Numbered from the stretch's first letter, positions 1 to 9,671 are shown. The stretch is 59,900 nucleotides of DNA from CAZWCE01 sp964632505 (GCA_964632505.1 CAZWCE010000019.1:1-59900); one strand, 5' to 3'. A program made the numbers and translations. The notes: a model not told the origin generated them from the sequence alone.

Positions 1-196
1 GGACGAATCGAACACTTTTTATGCATGACAATTGGATTCGCGTATCATTGCACTTGGGCACTAGCCATGAAAATCCGTGAAGAGCCAAAAATTGCGGGAC
101 CGTGCGAAAGTTGGGTCTTTCTATCATGAATGGATGAGCGGATCATCGCGCAGCAAATCGAGAGGAAATCGGAACGCATGCAACACTTCGGCGATG

Positions 197-1393
197 CTAT
201 TTCCCCGATTCCGGAACAGTGCGGAAGAAATCCTCCAGGCTGGGATCCGAAGTGTCGACCAATCGGAGTCGTTGGGCCAGCGCTCGGAGCCGGGGGTCGT
301 TTCGCAATTTCTCGAATCGTCGGGGATCGTTCAACTTCACCGGACGATGGGAGACCAGAATCAAGTCGGCGTTCGGTTCCGTTTGTCCCAGGGCGAGAAG
401 AAGCAGATCGCAGAGGTGGTCTTCTCGATGCGTTTCCAGCATCGCGAGCGTTTCCAGATGCTGTTCGACCAGTGGGGTGCTCGTGGGACCGGTGTTCAGC
501 TCGGCTTGATGACCGATCGTGCCCAAAGAGAGATTGCATCCCCCCTGTCGGGCGATCAGATTAATGAGCGTCGCCGCGAAGCTGACGGCCAATTCGACAT
601 TTTCCCGGTCTTTTTCCTTCGGCTTGTGGGGTTCCCAAAGATCGATCAATACGGCAGCGTCTCGATTCTGATTCTGTTCGAATTGTCGGACGACCACTTC
701 GCCGTGTTTGGCCGTCGATCGCCAGTGGACCCACCGCCGGCTGTCCCCCATCTGCCACTGACGAACGCCGAGGAATTCTCCTGAAACCCGACTCGGGCGG
801 TATCGTTTTCGCTGGAGCGATTCGGAAGCTTCGTGCTGTTTGGTGATCCAGCCGCTGGCCAGTTCTCCCAGTCGTGGGAATACGGTGAAGCTCTTCTTGT
901 CGCCCGCGGTGATCACGCGGCGAAAAAAACCGAACGGGAATCGCGTCGAAATGCGCATATCGCCGATCTGGTAACGTCCGCGTCGGGGAAGGTAGCCGGT
1001 GTAAGTCTTTTTGTGGGACTCACCGGGAGAGATATGCTCGAAATAGACCGCAGGTCGATAAGCGGATTGCTCTCGCGACTGCTCGGCCGTTTGCGACCGA
1101 ATCTCATCCTCCACCACGATCGCCCAACTCGAAAAACGCTTTCGTTGATTCGTCAGTTCCACCTGCACCAGCAGAGGATCGCCGGCGAACACATGGGAAG
1201 GAAAGCGTCGACGGACGGCGAGCCCTCGGGTGGTGACTTTCGCCAGCCGCCACGCGAGAATGGGGGGGCATGCCAGCAGCGAAGCGAAAAGCAGCAGCAG
1301 ATTCACCTGGCGGATCATCGCGCCGAGAAAAACGATCGCCAGCACCCCGAGGTAGTAGACCCCTTCGCGGCAAAGGACCGTATGTTCCTTCAT
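197..1393 (-). CDS. DUF58 domain protein (MoxR-associated)
   Basis: 398-residue protein with two hydrophobic N-terminal segments (about residues 11-50, a membrane hairpin), a beta-rich middle, and the DUF58 signature GDSRRWVHWRSTAKHGE followed by a von Willebrand A-like C-terminal part (AVLIDLW). DUF58 proteins are normally co-encoded with MoxR AAA ATPases, thought to act as a chaperone pair for metal or complex assembly; the substrate here is unknown. I place the start at the ATG at 1393 because GAGG lies about 8 nt upstream. An in-frame GTG at 1462 overlaps the moxR stop as GTGA and would add 23 poorly conserved-looking residues, so translational coupling from there is the alternative. It follows moxR closely and is surely in the same operon. 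Positions 1-196 downstream show no convincing gene. Confidence 0.9.
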   Translation of the reverse strand: MKEHTVLCREGVYYLGVLAIVFLGAMIRQVNLLLLFASLLACPPILAWRLAKVTTRGLAVRRRFPSHVFAGDPLLVQVELTNQRKRFSSWAIVVEDEIRSQTAEQSREQSAYRPAVYFEHISPGESHKKTYTGYLPRRGRYQIGDMRISTRFPFGFFRRVITAGDKKSFTVFPRLGELASGWITKQHEASESLQRKRYRPSRVSGEFLGVRQWQMGDSRRWVHWRSTAKHGEVVVRQFEQNQNRDAAVLIDLWEPHKPKEKDRENVELAVSFAATLINLIARQGGCNLSLGTIGHQAELNTGPTSTPLVEQHLETLAMLETHREDHLCDLLLLALGQTEPNADLILVSHRPVKLNDPRRFEKLRNDPRLRALAQRLRLVDTSDPSLEDFFRTVPESGK

Positions 1394-1458
1394 CTTCTTA
1401 CCCTCGTGGTCGTTCTCAGATCGTCTTTCGAAAAGGGAAAAGCAAGAAGGACTTTCAT

Positions 1459-2403
1459 TCACGCCGGAACGGGGACTTCGTCGAGAAATCGCTCGATGAG
1501 TCCCTCGACCGCTTCACGCTGTACGCCGTGAGAGTAGCCCTTGGAGATCAAACGGTGAGAGAGGACATTCACCGCCAGCGCCTTCACGTCATCCGGAACG
1601 ACGTAATCCCGACCTTCGATCAGCGCGTATGCTTGTACGGCATGACTCAAGGCGATCGCCCCTCGGGTACTCACCCCCACATAAAGATCTTCGCTTTCTC
1701 GGGTGACATGGACGATGTCGAGGATGTACCGGTCGATCGACTCATCGATCTTCACCTCCCGGACCGATTGCTGCAACTGGAGAATCTGATCGGGAGTTAG
1801 CACCGGCTCCAAGTGATCGATCGGTTCCTGAAGTCGATGGCTGCGAAGGACTTCCAGCTCGTTTTCCGTATCGGGATAACCAACGGAAATCCGCATCAGG
1901 AAGCGATCGAGTTGACTTTCCGGTAGGGGGTAGGTCCCTTCGAATTCCATCGGATTCTGGGTCGCGATGACCATGAACGGCTGGGGGAGGGGGTAGGGAA
2001 CTCCGTCGACGGAGACCTGATGCTCGTTCATCGCTTCGAGCATCGCACTTTGCGTGCGGGGGGTGGTCCGATTGATTTCATCGGCCAGAACGATGTTCGC
2101 GAAAATCGGCCCCTTCACATAATGGAACTCCTGGCTCTTGCGGTCGTAGATGTTGCTGCCGGTGATGTCGGCGGGAAGAAGGTCCGGTGTGAACTGGATG
2201 CGGCGAAACTCACCCGAAACACTTCGCGCGATGGCCCTGCCGATGAGCGTTTTCCCGATCCCCGGTACATCTTCCAAGAGCACGTGTTCCCCCGCCAATA
2301 AGGCGACAAGGCATTTGCGAACGACCTCGCGCTTCCCGAAAACGACTTGCGATATATTCGACTCCAACTCGGAGATAAGTTGCGATGCATTCCCCTGGAT
2401 CAT
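1459..2403 (-). CDS. MoxR-family AAA+ ATPase
   Basis: 314-residue AAA+ ATPase of the MoxR branch. Visible motifs are Walker A DVPGIGKT (about 45-52), Walker B LADEINR (about 106-112), the sensor segment ATQNP (about 147-151) and the MoxR hallmark EGTYPLPESQLDRF, followed by the C-terminal lid. MoxR ATPases act as chaperones with DUF58/VWA partners, and the partner lies directly downstream. Start chosen at the ATG giving MIQGNA; a longer open frame reaching 2673 adds 90 residues with no family character. The 3' end is four bases beyond the possible GTG start of the DUF58 gene, so coupling is plausible. About 290 bp upstream to the next gene is available for a promoter, though none stands out. 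Confidence 0.93.
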   Translation of the reverse strand: MIQGNASQLISELESNISQVVFGKREVVRKCLVALLAGEHVLLEDVPGIGKTLIGRAIARSVSGEFRRIQFTPDLLPADITGSNIYDRKSQEFHYVKGPIFANIVLADEINRTTPRTQSAMLEAMNEHQVSVDGVPYPLPQPFMVIATQNPMEFEGTYPLPESQLDRFLMRISVGYPDTENELEVLRSHRLQEPIDHLEPVLTPDQILQLQQSVREVKIDESIDRYILDIVHVTRESEDLYVGVSTRGAIALSHAVQAYALIEGRDYVVPDDVKALAVNVLSHRLISKGYSHGVQREAVEGLIERFLDEVPVPA

Positions 2404-2696
2404 GACGGCTCCTGGATTCTGATTCGAGTGCGGAAGGGGGAGGACCGTTAGCAGGAATCGTGCCAACGAAGAGACGGGAACTCCCCGGTCGCGCGAAAGC
2501 GTCGAGAAGCAACTCCCATCCAGCCATCTCATTCTAAGCGATCCAAGAGGAATGCTCAAGAATAGGGACCGGAAAAGATGCGCTGAATCGGTCAGAGAGG
2601 CGAGAAAAATGTTTCTCGAAGGATCGTTGGCGGATCGGGACGCAAAAGGGGCGAGCTGCGCCCCTTCCGGCATGTTGATAATGCCGAGTGTCGCTC

Positions 2697-3659
2697 TTAT
2701 TCGTTCTCCGGCGCCGGATCTTGCGAAGATTTCTCTTCCGTGTTCTCCTCGGAATCGCTGTCGGTATTATCCGATTCGCCCGAGGCCGAATCGTCGGATG
2801 TGCCGATTGCGGGAGGGGTTGGAGTGGTTTGCTCCGAGGAGGAATCTTGCTGAGGTTCGGCTTCGGAGTCCGCCTCTTCGGAAGAGGGTTCCTTCGCTTC
2901 CTGGTCCGTTTCCTCTTCGAACGAGAGGCCGGCTTTCTCCAGGAGATCGTCGGTGGGTCCCTCCGGCACTTGCTGTAACTCCGCGGGATCGAGCCCGATG
3001 CCGGTGGGCGAAGTGGGGGCGGTTTTTTCCTCGGTCGCGGCGAAAATGTCGTAGAACTCTTTCGCCGTTTTTGTGTTCAACGATGCCAGCCGATCCTCGG
3101 CAATGGAAATATAGATCCCTTCCGGCCACTGTTCGACGAGTTTCTGATACTGCTCGATCGCTTGGTCGAGCTGTCCCTGCCCGGCACGGGTTCCGGCGAC
3201 CGATTCATACGCTCGCGCGAGGCCGAATACCGCCCGTTCGTGGAGATCTTTATCGTCGATACCGATTTTCAGAGCCGTTTCGTAGCTGTCGATCGCCTTT
3301 TCCAGTTCATTCGCGGCTTCGGCCTTGTTCTCGAAAAGCTGGTAAGTACCGTTTCGGAGGTAAAGATCGCCGGCGTTGACGCGCCCGACCGCCGCCAGAT
3401 GCCCCTCGGGAAAATCTTCGAGTACGGCGTTGATGATCGCCGGATTGTTCTGTGCGATCGCCGTGTTCACGGCGGTCCAAATCTGATTCTCCGCACGCAT
3501 CGTGCTGTTCGACCAGTAAGTATATCCCACGTAGATGGCGAGAATCAGCACGACACTCCAGACGATCGCGCTGTAATAAGGGCTGAGCATTTTATGGATA
3601 TTCGTGATGAAATTCGCCAGGTCGTTCTGGGATAGTTTATGGCGTGCTTTACTTTTCAT
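2697..3659 (-). CDS. TPR membrane protein with acidic tail (YfgM-like)
   Basis: 320 residues. A short cytoplasmic N-terminus (KARHKLSQNDLANFI) precedes one membrane helix near residues 28-48 (IVWSVVLILAIYVGYTYW), then helical tetratricopeptide-type repeats up to about residue 200 (KAIDSYETALKIG and DQAIEQYQKLVEQWPEG are clear TPR helices). The last ~110 residues are low-complexity Ser/Glu/Asp/Pro. The architecture resembles YfgM, the ancillary SecYEG-associated TPR protein, so a role in protein export quality control is possible but not shown. The start at 3659 has an AGGAG about 10 nt upstream; an upstream in-frame start at 3704 lacks one. Appears monocistronic. Confidence 0.85.
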   Translation of the reverse strand: MKSKARHKLSQNDLANFITNIHKMLSPYYSAIVWSVVLILAIYVGYTYWSNSTMRAENQIWTAVNTAIAQNNPAIINAVLEDFPEGHLAAVGRVNAGDLYLRNGTYQLFENKAEAANELEKAIDSYETALKIGIDDKDLHERAVFGLARAYESVAGTRAGQGQLDQAIEQYQKLVEQWPEGIYISIAEDRLASLNTKTAKEFYDIFAATEEKTAPTSPTGIGLDPAELQQVPEGPTDDLLEKAGLSFEEETDQEAKEPSSEEADSEAEPQQDSSSEQTTPTPPAIGTSDDSASGESDNTDSDSEENTEEKSSQDPAPENE

Positions 3660-3983
3660 TGCGGAGGATCTCCTCAAGTTCGCCCGCGAAATACACGTCG
3701 GCATGCGTCGCGGGTGCCTTCGGAAAATGAATTTGGAAACTGTTAGTATATGAGGGTAGGGGGGAAGGCGTCAAGGCCGCGAAGCTGCCCTCGAACGGTT
3801 TTCCTTCATTTACCGATCATTTCAGCTTTCCGAACACTGCGTCAACCTTCTGGGAAAGAAATCATCCCTTTGGGCCTTTCGCAAGTCGAAAGCGTCCATT
3901 ACGATGAGAACATCACTTTGCCGGAAATTCTTTCGTCAGCGTCTTTCTCCCGTGACGACTCCCTCGATTCGAAGTTTTGGTGC

Positions 3984-6110
3984 ATGTCTCTCAATCCTGC
4001 TCAGAAAGCGGCGGTCGAAACGCTCCAGGGGCCCTTGCTGGTCCTCGCCGGAGCAGGCACCGGAAAGACCCGCGTGGTAACCTATCGCATTGCCCGATTA
4101 ATTCAGAACGGGATTCGCCCGGGGCGCATTTTGGCGGTCACGTTCACCAACAAAGCAGCCCGGGAGATGCAGGAACGGGTCGGCAAACTGCTCAAGCGAG
4201 GGCGGAAGGAAAAGCCGGAGATTTCGACCTTTCATTCCCTCTGTGTGAGGATTCTCCGCCGGCGGATCCATCATCTGGGATATCCGAAGCGGTTCGCCAT
4301 CTATGATCGTGGCGATCAGGAAAGCATCGCGCGGACGGTCCTTCGCGAAATTCGTGTCTCCGATGCGGCGCTGCGTCCCGGCGATTTGCTCTCGATCATC
4401 AGTTCCTGGAAGAGTGCCGGACTTCGGCCGGGCGACGTTCAGGGGGTGGCGACTCCTCGGGAGCAGTTGGCCGCGCTGGCCTATCCACGGTATCAGCGAT
4501 CGCTCAAGACGCGCGGGGCGGTCGACTTCGACGATCTCTTGCTCTGCACCGAGGAGTTGTTCCAGAAGTTCCCCGAGGTGAAGGCCCGGGAAGCCGGGCG
4601 GTACGATCATCTGTTGGTCGACGAATACCAAGATACCAACGGAAGCCAGTACCGCATCGTGAAGCATCTGGCCGAAGGGCACCGGAACCTTTGCGTGGTG
4701 GGCGACGACGACCAAGCGATTTACGGTTGGCGGGGGGCGGAGGTAACCCATATTCTGAATTTCCGCAACGATTGGCCGGAGGCGAAAGTGGTTCGGCTGG
4801 AGGCGAATTATCGATCGACGCGGCAGATCCTCGCCTGGTCGAACCGCCTGATCGCCTACAACAAAAAGCGTCACGAAAAATTGCTGACTTCAACATTGGA
4901 AGGCGAGACGCCGCGCATTCAACAGGCGAAGGACGGCGAACACGAAGCGAAGATGGTCGTCGGCCAGATCCAGCATCGCATTGCCACCACGAAACGCCAA
5001 CCACGCGATTTCGCCATTCTCTTTCGCACCAACGATCAGCCCAGGGCATTCGAAACCAAGCTGCGCATCGCTAACCTTCCCTATGTGTTGGTCGGGGGAC
5101 AGTCGTTCTTCGATCGGAAGGAGATCCGCGATGTGATGGCCTATCTGAAAATCCTCGCCCGGCCGCAGGATGAATCGTCGTTGCTCCGGGTGATCAACGC
5201 CCCGCCGCGGGGGATCGGGCAGACGACCGTTGAGCGCATGACCGAAGGAGCCGTCGCGCGAGGGAAGTCGATTTGGGAGATGATGCACAAGGAGGAAGTG
5301 CTCGGCGAGTTGACCGTCGCGGCTCGAAAGGGAGTGGAAGGATTCCAAAGAATCGTGCAGTCCTTCGCTCGCGATTTCGAGCGTGGTTTTTCCGCCGACA
5401 AGGTCCGTCGGCTGATCGACGTGGTTGACTACCGGCGGGAGATCGATCGTCAATATCGAGAGGCGGGCGAGCGGACGGCGCGATGGGAGTCCCTCGGGGA
5501 GATCGTCAACGCGGCGGCCGAGTACGAAAAACGGGAAAGCGAGCCGACCCTGGAGGGGTTTCTGGACGGCACCACCCTCGCCGGCCCCGATTTCGACAGC
5601 GGGAAGGAATCGAAGTTCGACCGCAACGCCATCGTGCTGCTGACGCTCCACGCCGCCAAGGGACTGGAATTCAAGGAGGTCTACCTCGTCGGCATGGAGG
5701 AGGCGATCCTCCCCCACCATCGTTCGATCGACAGCGGCGACCTCTCGGCCATCGACGAAGAACGAAGACTCTGCTATGTTGGTATTACCCGAGCGCAGCG
5801 CCGGCTGACCCTCACCTTGGCCCTGCATCGCCGGAAGTGGGGCAAGATGCGGCCGACGATCCCCAGCCGTTTTCTCTATGAACTGACCGGGCAGGCCGAC
5901 AACCCGAATTACCTGAACGCCATCCGGCAGCGGCTCGTGCAGCACGAAAGAAACCAATCGAGACCGACGAAAAAGAAAACCGCCGCTCGAGGAGAGACGT
6001 CCTCCGGGAACCGGAAAAGGGCGACCGGCAAAGGTCGCGCCACTCGGCATTCCGGCAAGAAAAACCCCCAGAGGCGGTCCTCGTCGACGAAACGTCGTCC
6101 GAAGCAGTAG
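3984..6110 (+). CDS. UvrD/PcrA-type ATP-dependent DNA helicase
   Basis: 708-residue superfamily 1A helicase. Motif Q/I region NPAQKAAVETLQGPLLVLAG then Walker A AGAGTGKT, motif Ia FTNKAAREMQERV, motif II LLVDEYQDTN, motif III DDDQAIYGWRGAE, motif IV LEANYRSTRQIL, motif V LLTLHAAKGLEF and motif VI ERRLCYVGITRAQ all occur in order, so the enzyme should be an active 3'-5' translocase in nucleotide excision repair, mismatch repair or replication restart. The final ~65 residues are a Lys/Arg/Thr/Ser-rich tail, longer than in E. coli UvrD, possibly a DNA-binding extension. I chose the ATG at 3984 (MSLNPAQ); the frame is open back to 3750 but that extension carries no helicase homology. No strong Shine-Dalgarno is visible. 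Confidence 0.93.
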   Translation: MSLNPAQKAAVETLQGPLLVLAGAGTGKTRVVTYRIARLIQNGIRPGRILAVTFTNKAAREMQERVGKLLKRGRKEKPEISTFHSLCVRILRRRIHHLGYPKRFAIYDRGDQESIARTVLREIRVSDAALRPGDLLSIISSWKSAGLRPGDVQGVATPREQLAALAYPRYQRSLKTRGAVDFDDLLLCTEELFQKFPEVKAREAGRYDHLLVDEYQDTNGSQYRIVKHLAEGHRNLCVVGDDDQAIYGWRGAEVTHILNFRNDWPEAKVVRLEANYRSTRQILAWSNRLIAYNKKRHEKLLTSTLEGETPRIQQAKDGEHEAKMVVGQIQHRIATTKRQPRDFAILFRTNDQPRAFETKLRIANLPYVLVGGQSFFDRKEIRDVMAYLKILARPQDESSLLRVINAPPRGIGQTTVERMTEGAVARGKSIWEMMHKEEVLGELTVAARKGVEGFQRIVQSFARDFERGFSADKVRRLIDVVDYRREIDRQYREAGERTARWESLGEIVNAAAEYEKRESEPTLEGFLDGTTLAGPDFDSGKESKFDRNAIVLLTLHAAKGLEFKEVYLVGMEEAILPHHRSIDSGDLSAIDEERRLCYVGITRAQRRLTLTLALHRRKWGKMRPTIPSRFLYELTGQADNPNYLNAIRQRLVQHERNQSRPTKKKTAARGETSSGNRKRATGKGRATRHSGKKNPQRRSSSTKRRPKQ

Positions 6111-6201
6111 ATTCTGTGGTGTACAAAAAGATATTTTCAATCCGTCCCGACGGAGTGTTCCGATCAGGACATCATCCTTTTCTCGCTAGGGAGTGGGAAT
6201 C

Positions 6202-7065
6202 ATGAAATCGCATCGCATCGGCTTTTTGATGTTCTCGTGTCTATTGGCAATGGTCTTTTCAGCGCTGTGTTGTTCCAACACCTCGGCGGAACCGCTGGAG
6301 GGATACCGTTTGGTTTGGGCCGACGAATTCGAGAAGGCGGGCCCCCCCGATCCCGAGAAGTGGGCCCGGGAAGAGGGCTTCCGCCGGAACGAGGAGCTGC
6401 AGTACTACACCGTGGATCGTCCCCAAAATGCCCGGGTGGAGAACGGCAACCTCATCATCGAGGCTCGGAAGGAAAAGTACCCCAATGCCGCGTATGATCC
6501 GGAGAGCCGGGACTGGCGGAAGTCGCGGAAGTTCGCCGAATACACCTCCGCCTCACTGCATACCTTCGGGAAGGCGTCGTGGACCTACGGTCGGATCGAG
6601 GTTCGGGCGAAGATTCCCCATGGTCGCGGCATGTGGCCGGCGATCTGGATGCTCGGGATCAACAAGACGGAGGTCGGCTGGCCCGAATGCGGCGAGATCG
6701 ACATCATGGAGTTCGTCGGATACAAGCCGAACGTGATCCACGCGAACGTGCATACCGAGAAGTATAATCACAGTCGAGGAACGGGACGCGGTCATTCGAT
6801 CAAAGTGGAGAAGCCGTACGCCGATTTCCATGTGTACGCCGTCGAGTGGACGCCCGAGAAGATGGATTTCTACTTCGACGACCGAAAATATTTCACCGTC
6901 GTGAACGATGAACCGGGGAAGGCGGCTTGGCCGTTCGATGCCCCTCACTATCTCATTCTCAACGCCGCGGTCGGTGGAAGTTGGGGCGGACAGAAAGGAG
7001 TCGATCCTTCGATCTTCCCCCAGCAGTATTTGATCGACTACGTCCGCGTCTACCAGAAGAAGTAG
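6202..7065 (+). CDS. Secreted glycoside hydrolase family 16 (laminarinase-like)
   Basis: 287 residues with an N-terminal signal peptide (hydrophobic core FLMFSCLLAMVFSALCC, likely cleavage after NTSA). The catalytic GH16 motif GEIDIME is intact (two Glu flanking Asp), preceded by the family segment RIEVRAKIPHGRGMWPAIWM and followed by HVYAVEWTPEKMDFYFD. The overall pattern is of beta-1,3(4)-glucanases, so laminarin or mixed-linkage glucan is the likely substrate (subfamily inferred). It should act in the periplasm or outside the cell. Start at ATG 6202 with AGGGAG 8 nt upstream; a GTG at 6193 is less good. A bidirectional terminator follows. It stands alone rather than in a polysaccharide-use cluster. 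Confidence 0.92.
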   Translation: MKSHRIGFLMFSCLLAMVFSALCCSNTSAEPLEGYRLVWADEFEKAGPPDPEKWAREEGFRRNEELQYYTVDRPQNARVENGNLIIEARKEKYPNAAYDPESRDWRKSRKFAEYTSASLHTFGKASWTYGRIEVRAKIPHGRGMWPAIWMLGINKTEVGWPECGEIDIMEFVGYKPNVIHANVHTEKYNHSRGTGRGHSIKVEKPYADFHVYAVEWTPEKMDFYFDDRKYFTVVNDEPGKAAWPFDAPHYLILNAAVGGSWGGQKGVDPSIFPQQYLIDYVRVYQKK

Positions 7066-7109
7066 TTCCGAAGAAGTCCCCTCATTTGTAAGAGGCAAGA
7101 ATCAAAAAA

Positions 7110-7152
7110 GGTCGGTCGGGGAAGCGGTTTCCCCGATCGGCCTCATTTTTTT
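7110..7152. terminator. Bidirectional rho-independent terminator
   Basis: A long GC-rich hairpin (arms GGTCGGTCGGGGAA and TTTCCCCGATCGGCC, loop around GCGG) is followed by a T-run on the plus strand and preceded by an A-run, so it can end both the GH16 gene on plus and the DUF6941 gene on minus. Confidence 0.9.
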
Positions 7153-7173
7153 GCCCCTCAGACGACGGCGTGA

Positions 7174-7716
7174 TCACCCGTAATACTCTTCCTCTTCTTC
7201 GTAATCGTCATCTTCATAAAGGTCGTCGTACTCATCGTCGTATTCGTCTTCGTACTCGTCTTCGTATTCATCTTCGAAGTCGTTTTCGACGGCTTCCATC
7301 TCTTCATCGGCGATGGACTCCCCTTCCCCTTCGCTCACCAAAAGCCTCAAGGACCCCAGCAGTTCATCGCCGATGCAGACCTCGATGGCGTACGAGCCGG
7401 GGTGGGGCAGCGGCAAGTCGGGCAGTTCGACGATCAGCTCGATGCTTTCCAGCGGACTGGCGGCGTACACGTGGATATGTTCCAGGCTCAGGAGCGTTTT
7501 GTTGTTGGCCAGATCAATATATTCGAGCATCATGCGGCAGCGGCCTCGGAGATCGGTCAGGCAAAGGTAGACATGGGCCGAACCGGAAAAGACCGTCGGG
7601 AATTCCGGTGCGGCCAGTTCGTTGAACGTGCCGGCGATGATCTTCTTGCCGGTGCGAGAATCGACATACACGTGATCGGCCAGCACGAGCGATTGAAGTA
7701 GGGGTTTGTGTTGCAA
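7174..7716 (-). CDS. DUF6941 family protein with Tyr/acidic repeat tail
   Basis: 180 residues. The first ~140 (LLQSLVLADHVYVDSRTGKK, then IIAGTFNELAAPEFP) match the DUF6941 pattern common in planctomycetes, a beta-sandwich-like cytoplasmic domain of unknown function. The last ~45 residues are almost only Asp, Glu and Tyr, built on an EDEY/DDEY four-residue period encoded by a 12-bp tandem DNA repeat. The start is a TTG at 7716, supported by AAGGAG six bases upstream; no ATG fits. The gene converges on the GH16 gene across a shared terminator. Function unknown; the tail could bind basic proteins or metal ions, which is inference. Confidence 0.8.
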   Translation of the reverse strand: MQHKPLLQSLVLADHVYVDSRTGKKIIAGTFNELAAPEFPTVFSGSAHVYLCLTDLRGRCRMMLEYIDLANNKTLLSLEHIHVYAASPLESIELIVELPDLPLPHPGSYAIEVCIGDELLGSLRLLVSEGEGESIADEEMEAVENDFEDEYEDEYEDEYDDEYDDLYEDDDYEEEEEYYG

Positions 7717-7918
7717 GTGACTCTCCTTCTCCGGTATAATACAATCACTCCAGCCATGATCCCCAAAAAAAACGTGCTTATTTCGGGGCCTTGCATCTTT
7801 TTCGGCAGCCGACCGCCTCGGAGGCTAGGGGATTTTCGGAATCTTTGCCGACCGGGACTTCCCGAAAGAAGGCCGCGGCACCGTTCAGAGGCCGGAAGAC
7901 TCAGGAGACCGCAAACAG

Positions 7919-8230
7919 GTGGCGATCGAACTGGAAATGCACCGTGAAGGCGTGATTCTGCCGGTCCGGGCCCGGGCCGGGGCGGGCAAGAACGCCGTGC
8001 GCGGTCAGCAGCAGGGACGGCTGAAGGTCGCCGTGACCCAGGCGCCGGAGAAGGGCAAGGCGAACAAGGCGATCGTCACGCAGCTCGCCAAGGCGCTGGG
8101 GATCAAAAAGTCGGCGATCGAGTTGATCTCCGGAGCGACCGACCCCAGAAAAAAGTTTCTCATTCGCGAATGGACCTCCGACGCCTTGAGGAAGAAAATC
8201 GACGAACTCCTCCGAGAAGAGGAGAAATAG
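7919..8230 (+). CDS. DUF167/YggU family protein
   Basis: 103 residues of the DUF167 (YggU) family, recognised from the spacing LPVRARAGAGKNAV, then GRLKVAVTQAPEKGKAN and KSAIELISGATDPRKKFLI. The family is a small alpha/beta protein of unknown role, often next to yggT. Start is GTG at 7919 with an AGGAG about 11 nt upstream; an ATG at 7937 is the alternative. A TTGCAA-18 bp-TATAAT arrangement at 7711-7740 could be its promoter and would overlap the start of the divergent DUF6941 gene. The next gene starts 69 bp downstream on the same strand. Confidence 0.85.
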   Translation: MAIELEMHREGVILPVRARAGAGKNAVRGQQQGRLKVAVTQAPEKGKANKAIVTQLAKALGIKKSAIELISGATDPRKKFLIREWTSDALRKKIDELLREEEK

Positions 8231-8299
8231 GAGTTTGTACGAATCCTTGCCTCGTCGACCACGAACAAGATCCATCATCCATCACAGGAGTTTTGAAAA

Positions 8300-9640
8300 A
8301 TGGAACATCGCATCGATCGACGGACTTTTCACAAGACGGGCGCCGCGCTGGCCGCCGCCGGCATGACCGCATTGCCGAAGGGGCAGGCGGAAGCGGGAAA
8401 GATCGGCCCGAACGACCGTATTCGCGTCGGATTCATCGGTATCGCCAATCGTGGTGGACAATTGATCCGCGCGTTCACCGAACACGATGATGTCGAAGTG
8501 ACCGCATTGTGCGACGTGAATCGTGAAACGCTCGAGTCGGTCCATCGGCAGTTCGACGGCAAGCCGTTCATCACCGGCGATTATCGCGAACTGATCGCGC
8601 GTGACGATGTCGATGCGGTCGCGATCGCCACGCCCGATCATTGGCATGCCTTGCAGATGATCGATGCATGCGAGGCGGGCAAGGATGTGTACGTCGAGAA
8701 GCCGCTTTCGATCACGATTCACGAAGGTCGGAAGATGGTCGAGGCGGCGCGGCGAAACGACCGGGTCGTGCAGGTGGGAACGCACCGTCGCAGTTCGCCT
8801 CTCTATCAGGAACTGAGTTCCATCTCGGCCGATAAGATGGTCGGCAAGGTGACCGTCAGTCGGGCGTATCGTTTGAGCAACATGTTTCCCGGCGGGATCG
8901 GCGTCCAAAAACCCACCGACCCCCCGGAAGTGCTCGACTGGAATATGTGGCTCGGCCCCCGCCCCGAACGCCCTTATCAGGAGAACATCGCTCCGTACAA
9001 ATTCCGCTGGTGGCACCTCTATTCTTCGCAGATGGGCAACTGGGGCGTGCATTATCTCGACGCCATCCGTTGGCTCACCGGCGAGAAAGCACCGTCGTCG
9101 GTCTGCGCGATGGGCGGGCAGTTCGCCGTGCTCGACGATCGCACCGTCCCCGACACCCTCGAGGCCTGCTTCCAGTTCGACTCCGGGAGGCTGGCGATCT
9201 TCGGGCAATACGAAGCGAACGGCAATCCGGCTTTCGCGACCGATGAAAACTACCGGCAATTGGGCGAGTTGGAACTCCGCGGCACGCAGGGCACGCTCTA
9301 TGTGAGCGCCCGGGCTTATCAAGTCAGACCGGAACGCGGGGGGCAATTCGAATCGAGCAAGCCCCGCATGGAGCCGATGGAAGGTTCCGAGGAAGGCAGC
9401 AATCACGCCTTGACCGTCATGCATGCTGGGAACTTCCTCGATTGCATGCGTACACGGGAAAAACCGAGCGCCGACATCGAAATCGGGCACCGGTCCACCA
9501 GCATGAGCCTGATGGCGAACATCTCGCTCGCCCTCGGACAGCGTCTCGATTGGGATGCCGAAAACGAACGGTTCACCAACTCCGAAAAGGCGAACGAAAT
9601 GCTCCACTACGAGTACCGCAAGCCTTGGACACTCGGTTGA
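8300..9640 (+). CDS. Tat-exported Gfo/Idh/MocA oxidoreductase
   Basis: 446 residues. The N-terminus carries a twin-arginine signal (DRRTFHKTGAALAAAG), typical of the many exported Gfo/Idh/MocA enzymes in planctomycetes. The Rossmann motif GFIGIANRGG and the sugar-dehydrogenase hallmark VEKPLS (about residue 133) are present, with YVEKP lysine as the expected active-site residue. Substrate is unknown; such proteins act on sugars or polyols with bound NAD(P), here in the periplasm. Start is well supported by AGGAG 9 nt upstream. A bidirectional terminator separates it from convergent hcp. Confidence 0.92.
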   Translation: MEHRIDRRTFHKTGAALAAAGMTALPKGQAEAGKIGPNDRIRVGFIGIANRGGQLIRAFTEHDDVEVTALCDVNRETLESVHRQFDGKPFITGDYRELIARDDVDAVAIATPDHWHALQMIDACEAGKDVYVEKPLSITIHEGRKMVEAARRNDRVVQVGTHRRSSPLYQELSSISADKMVGKVTVSRAYRLSNMFPGGIGVQKPTDPPEVLDWNMWLGPRPERPYQENIAPYKFRWWHLYSSQMGNWGVHYLDAIRWLTGEKAPSSVCAMGGQFAVLDDRTVPDTLEACFQFDSGRLAIFGQYEANGNPAFATDENYRQLGELELRGTQGTLYVSARAYQVRPERGGQFESSKPRMEPMEGSEEGSNHALTVMHAGNFLDCMRTREKPSADIEIGHRSTSMSLMANISLALGQRLDWDAENERFTNSEKANEMLHYEYRKPWTLG

Positions 9641-9671
9641 TTCGACGTCGACCGTGCGAGCCAAAAAGAAA

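Noticed and set aside
4890..6140. A 416-codon open frame on minus opposite the UvrD helicase gene
   Set aside because: Shadow of the helicase coding strand; no motifs.
7200..7290. 12-bp tandem repeat as a minisatellite or mobile element end
   Set aside because: It lies within the DUF6941 coding frame and encodes the EDEY tail.
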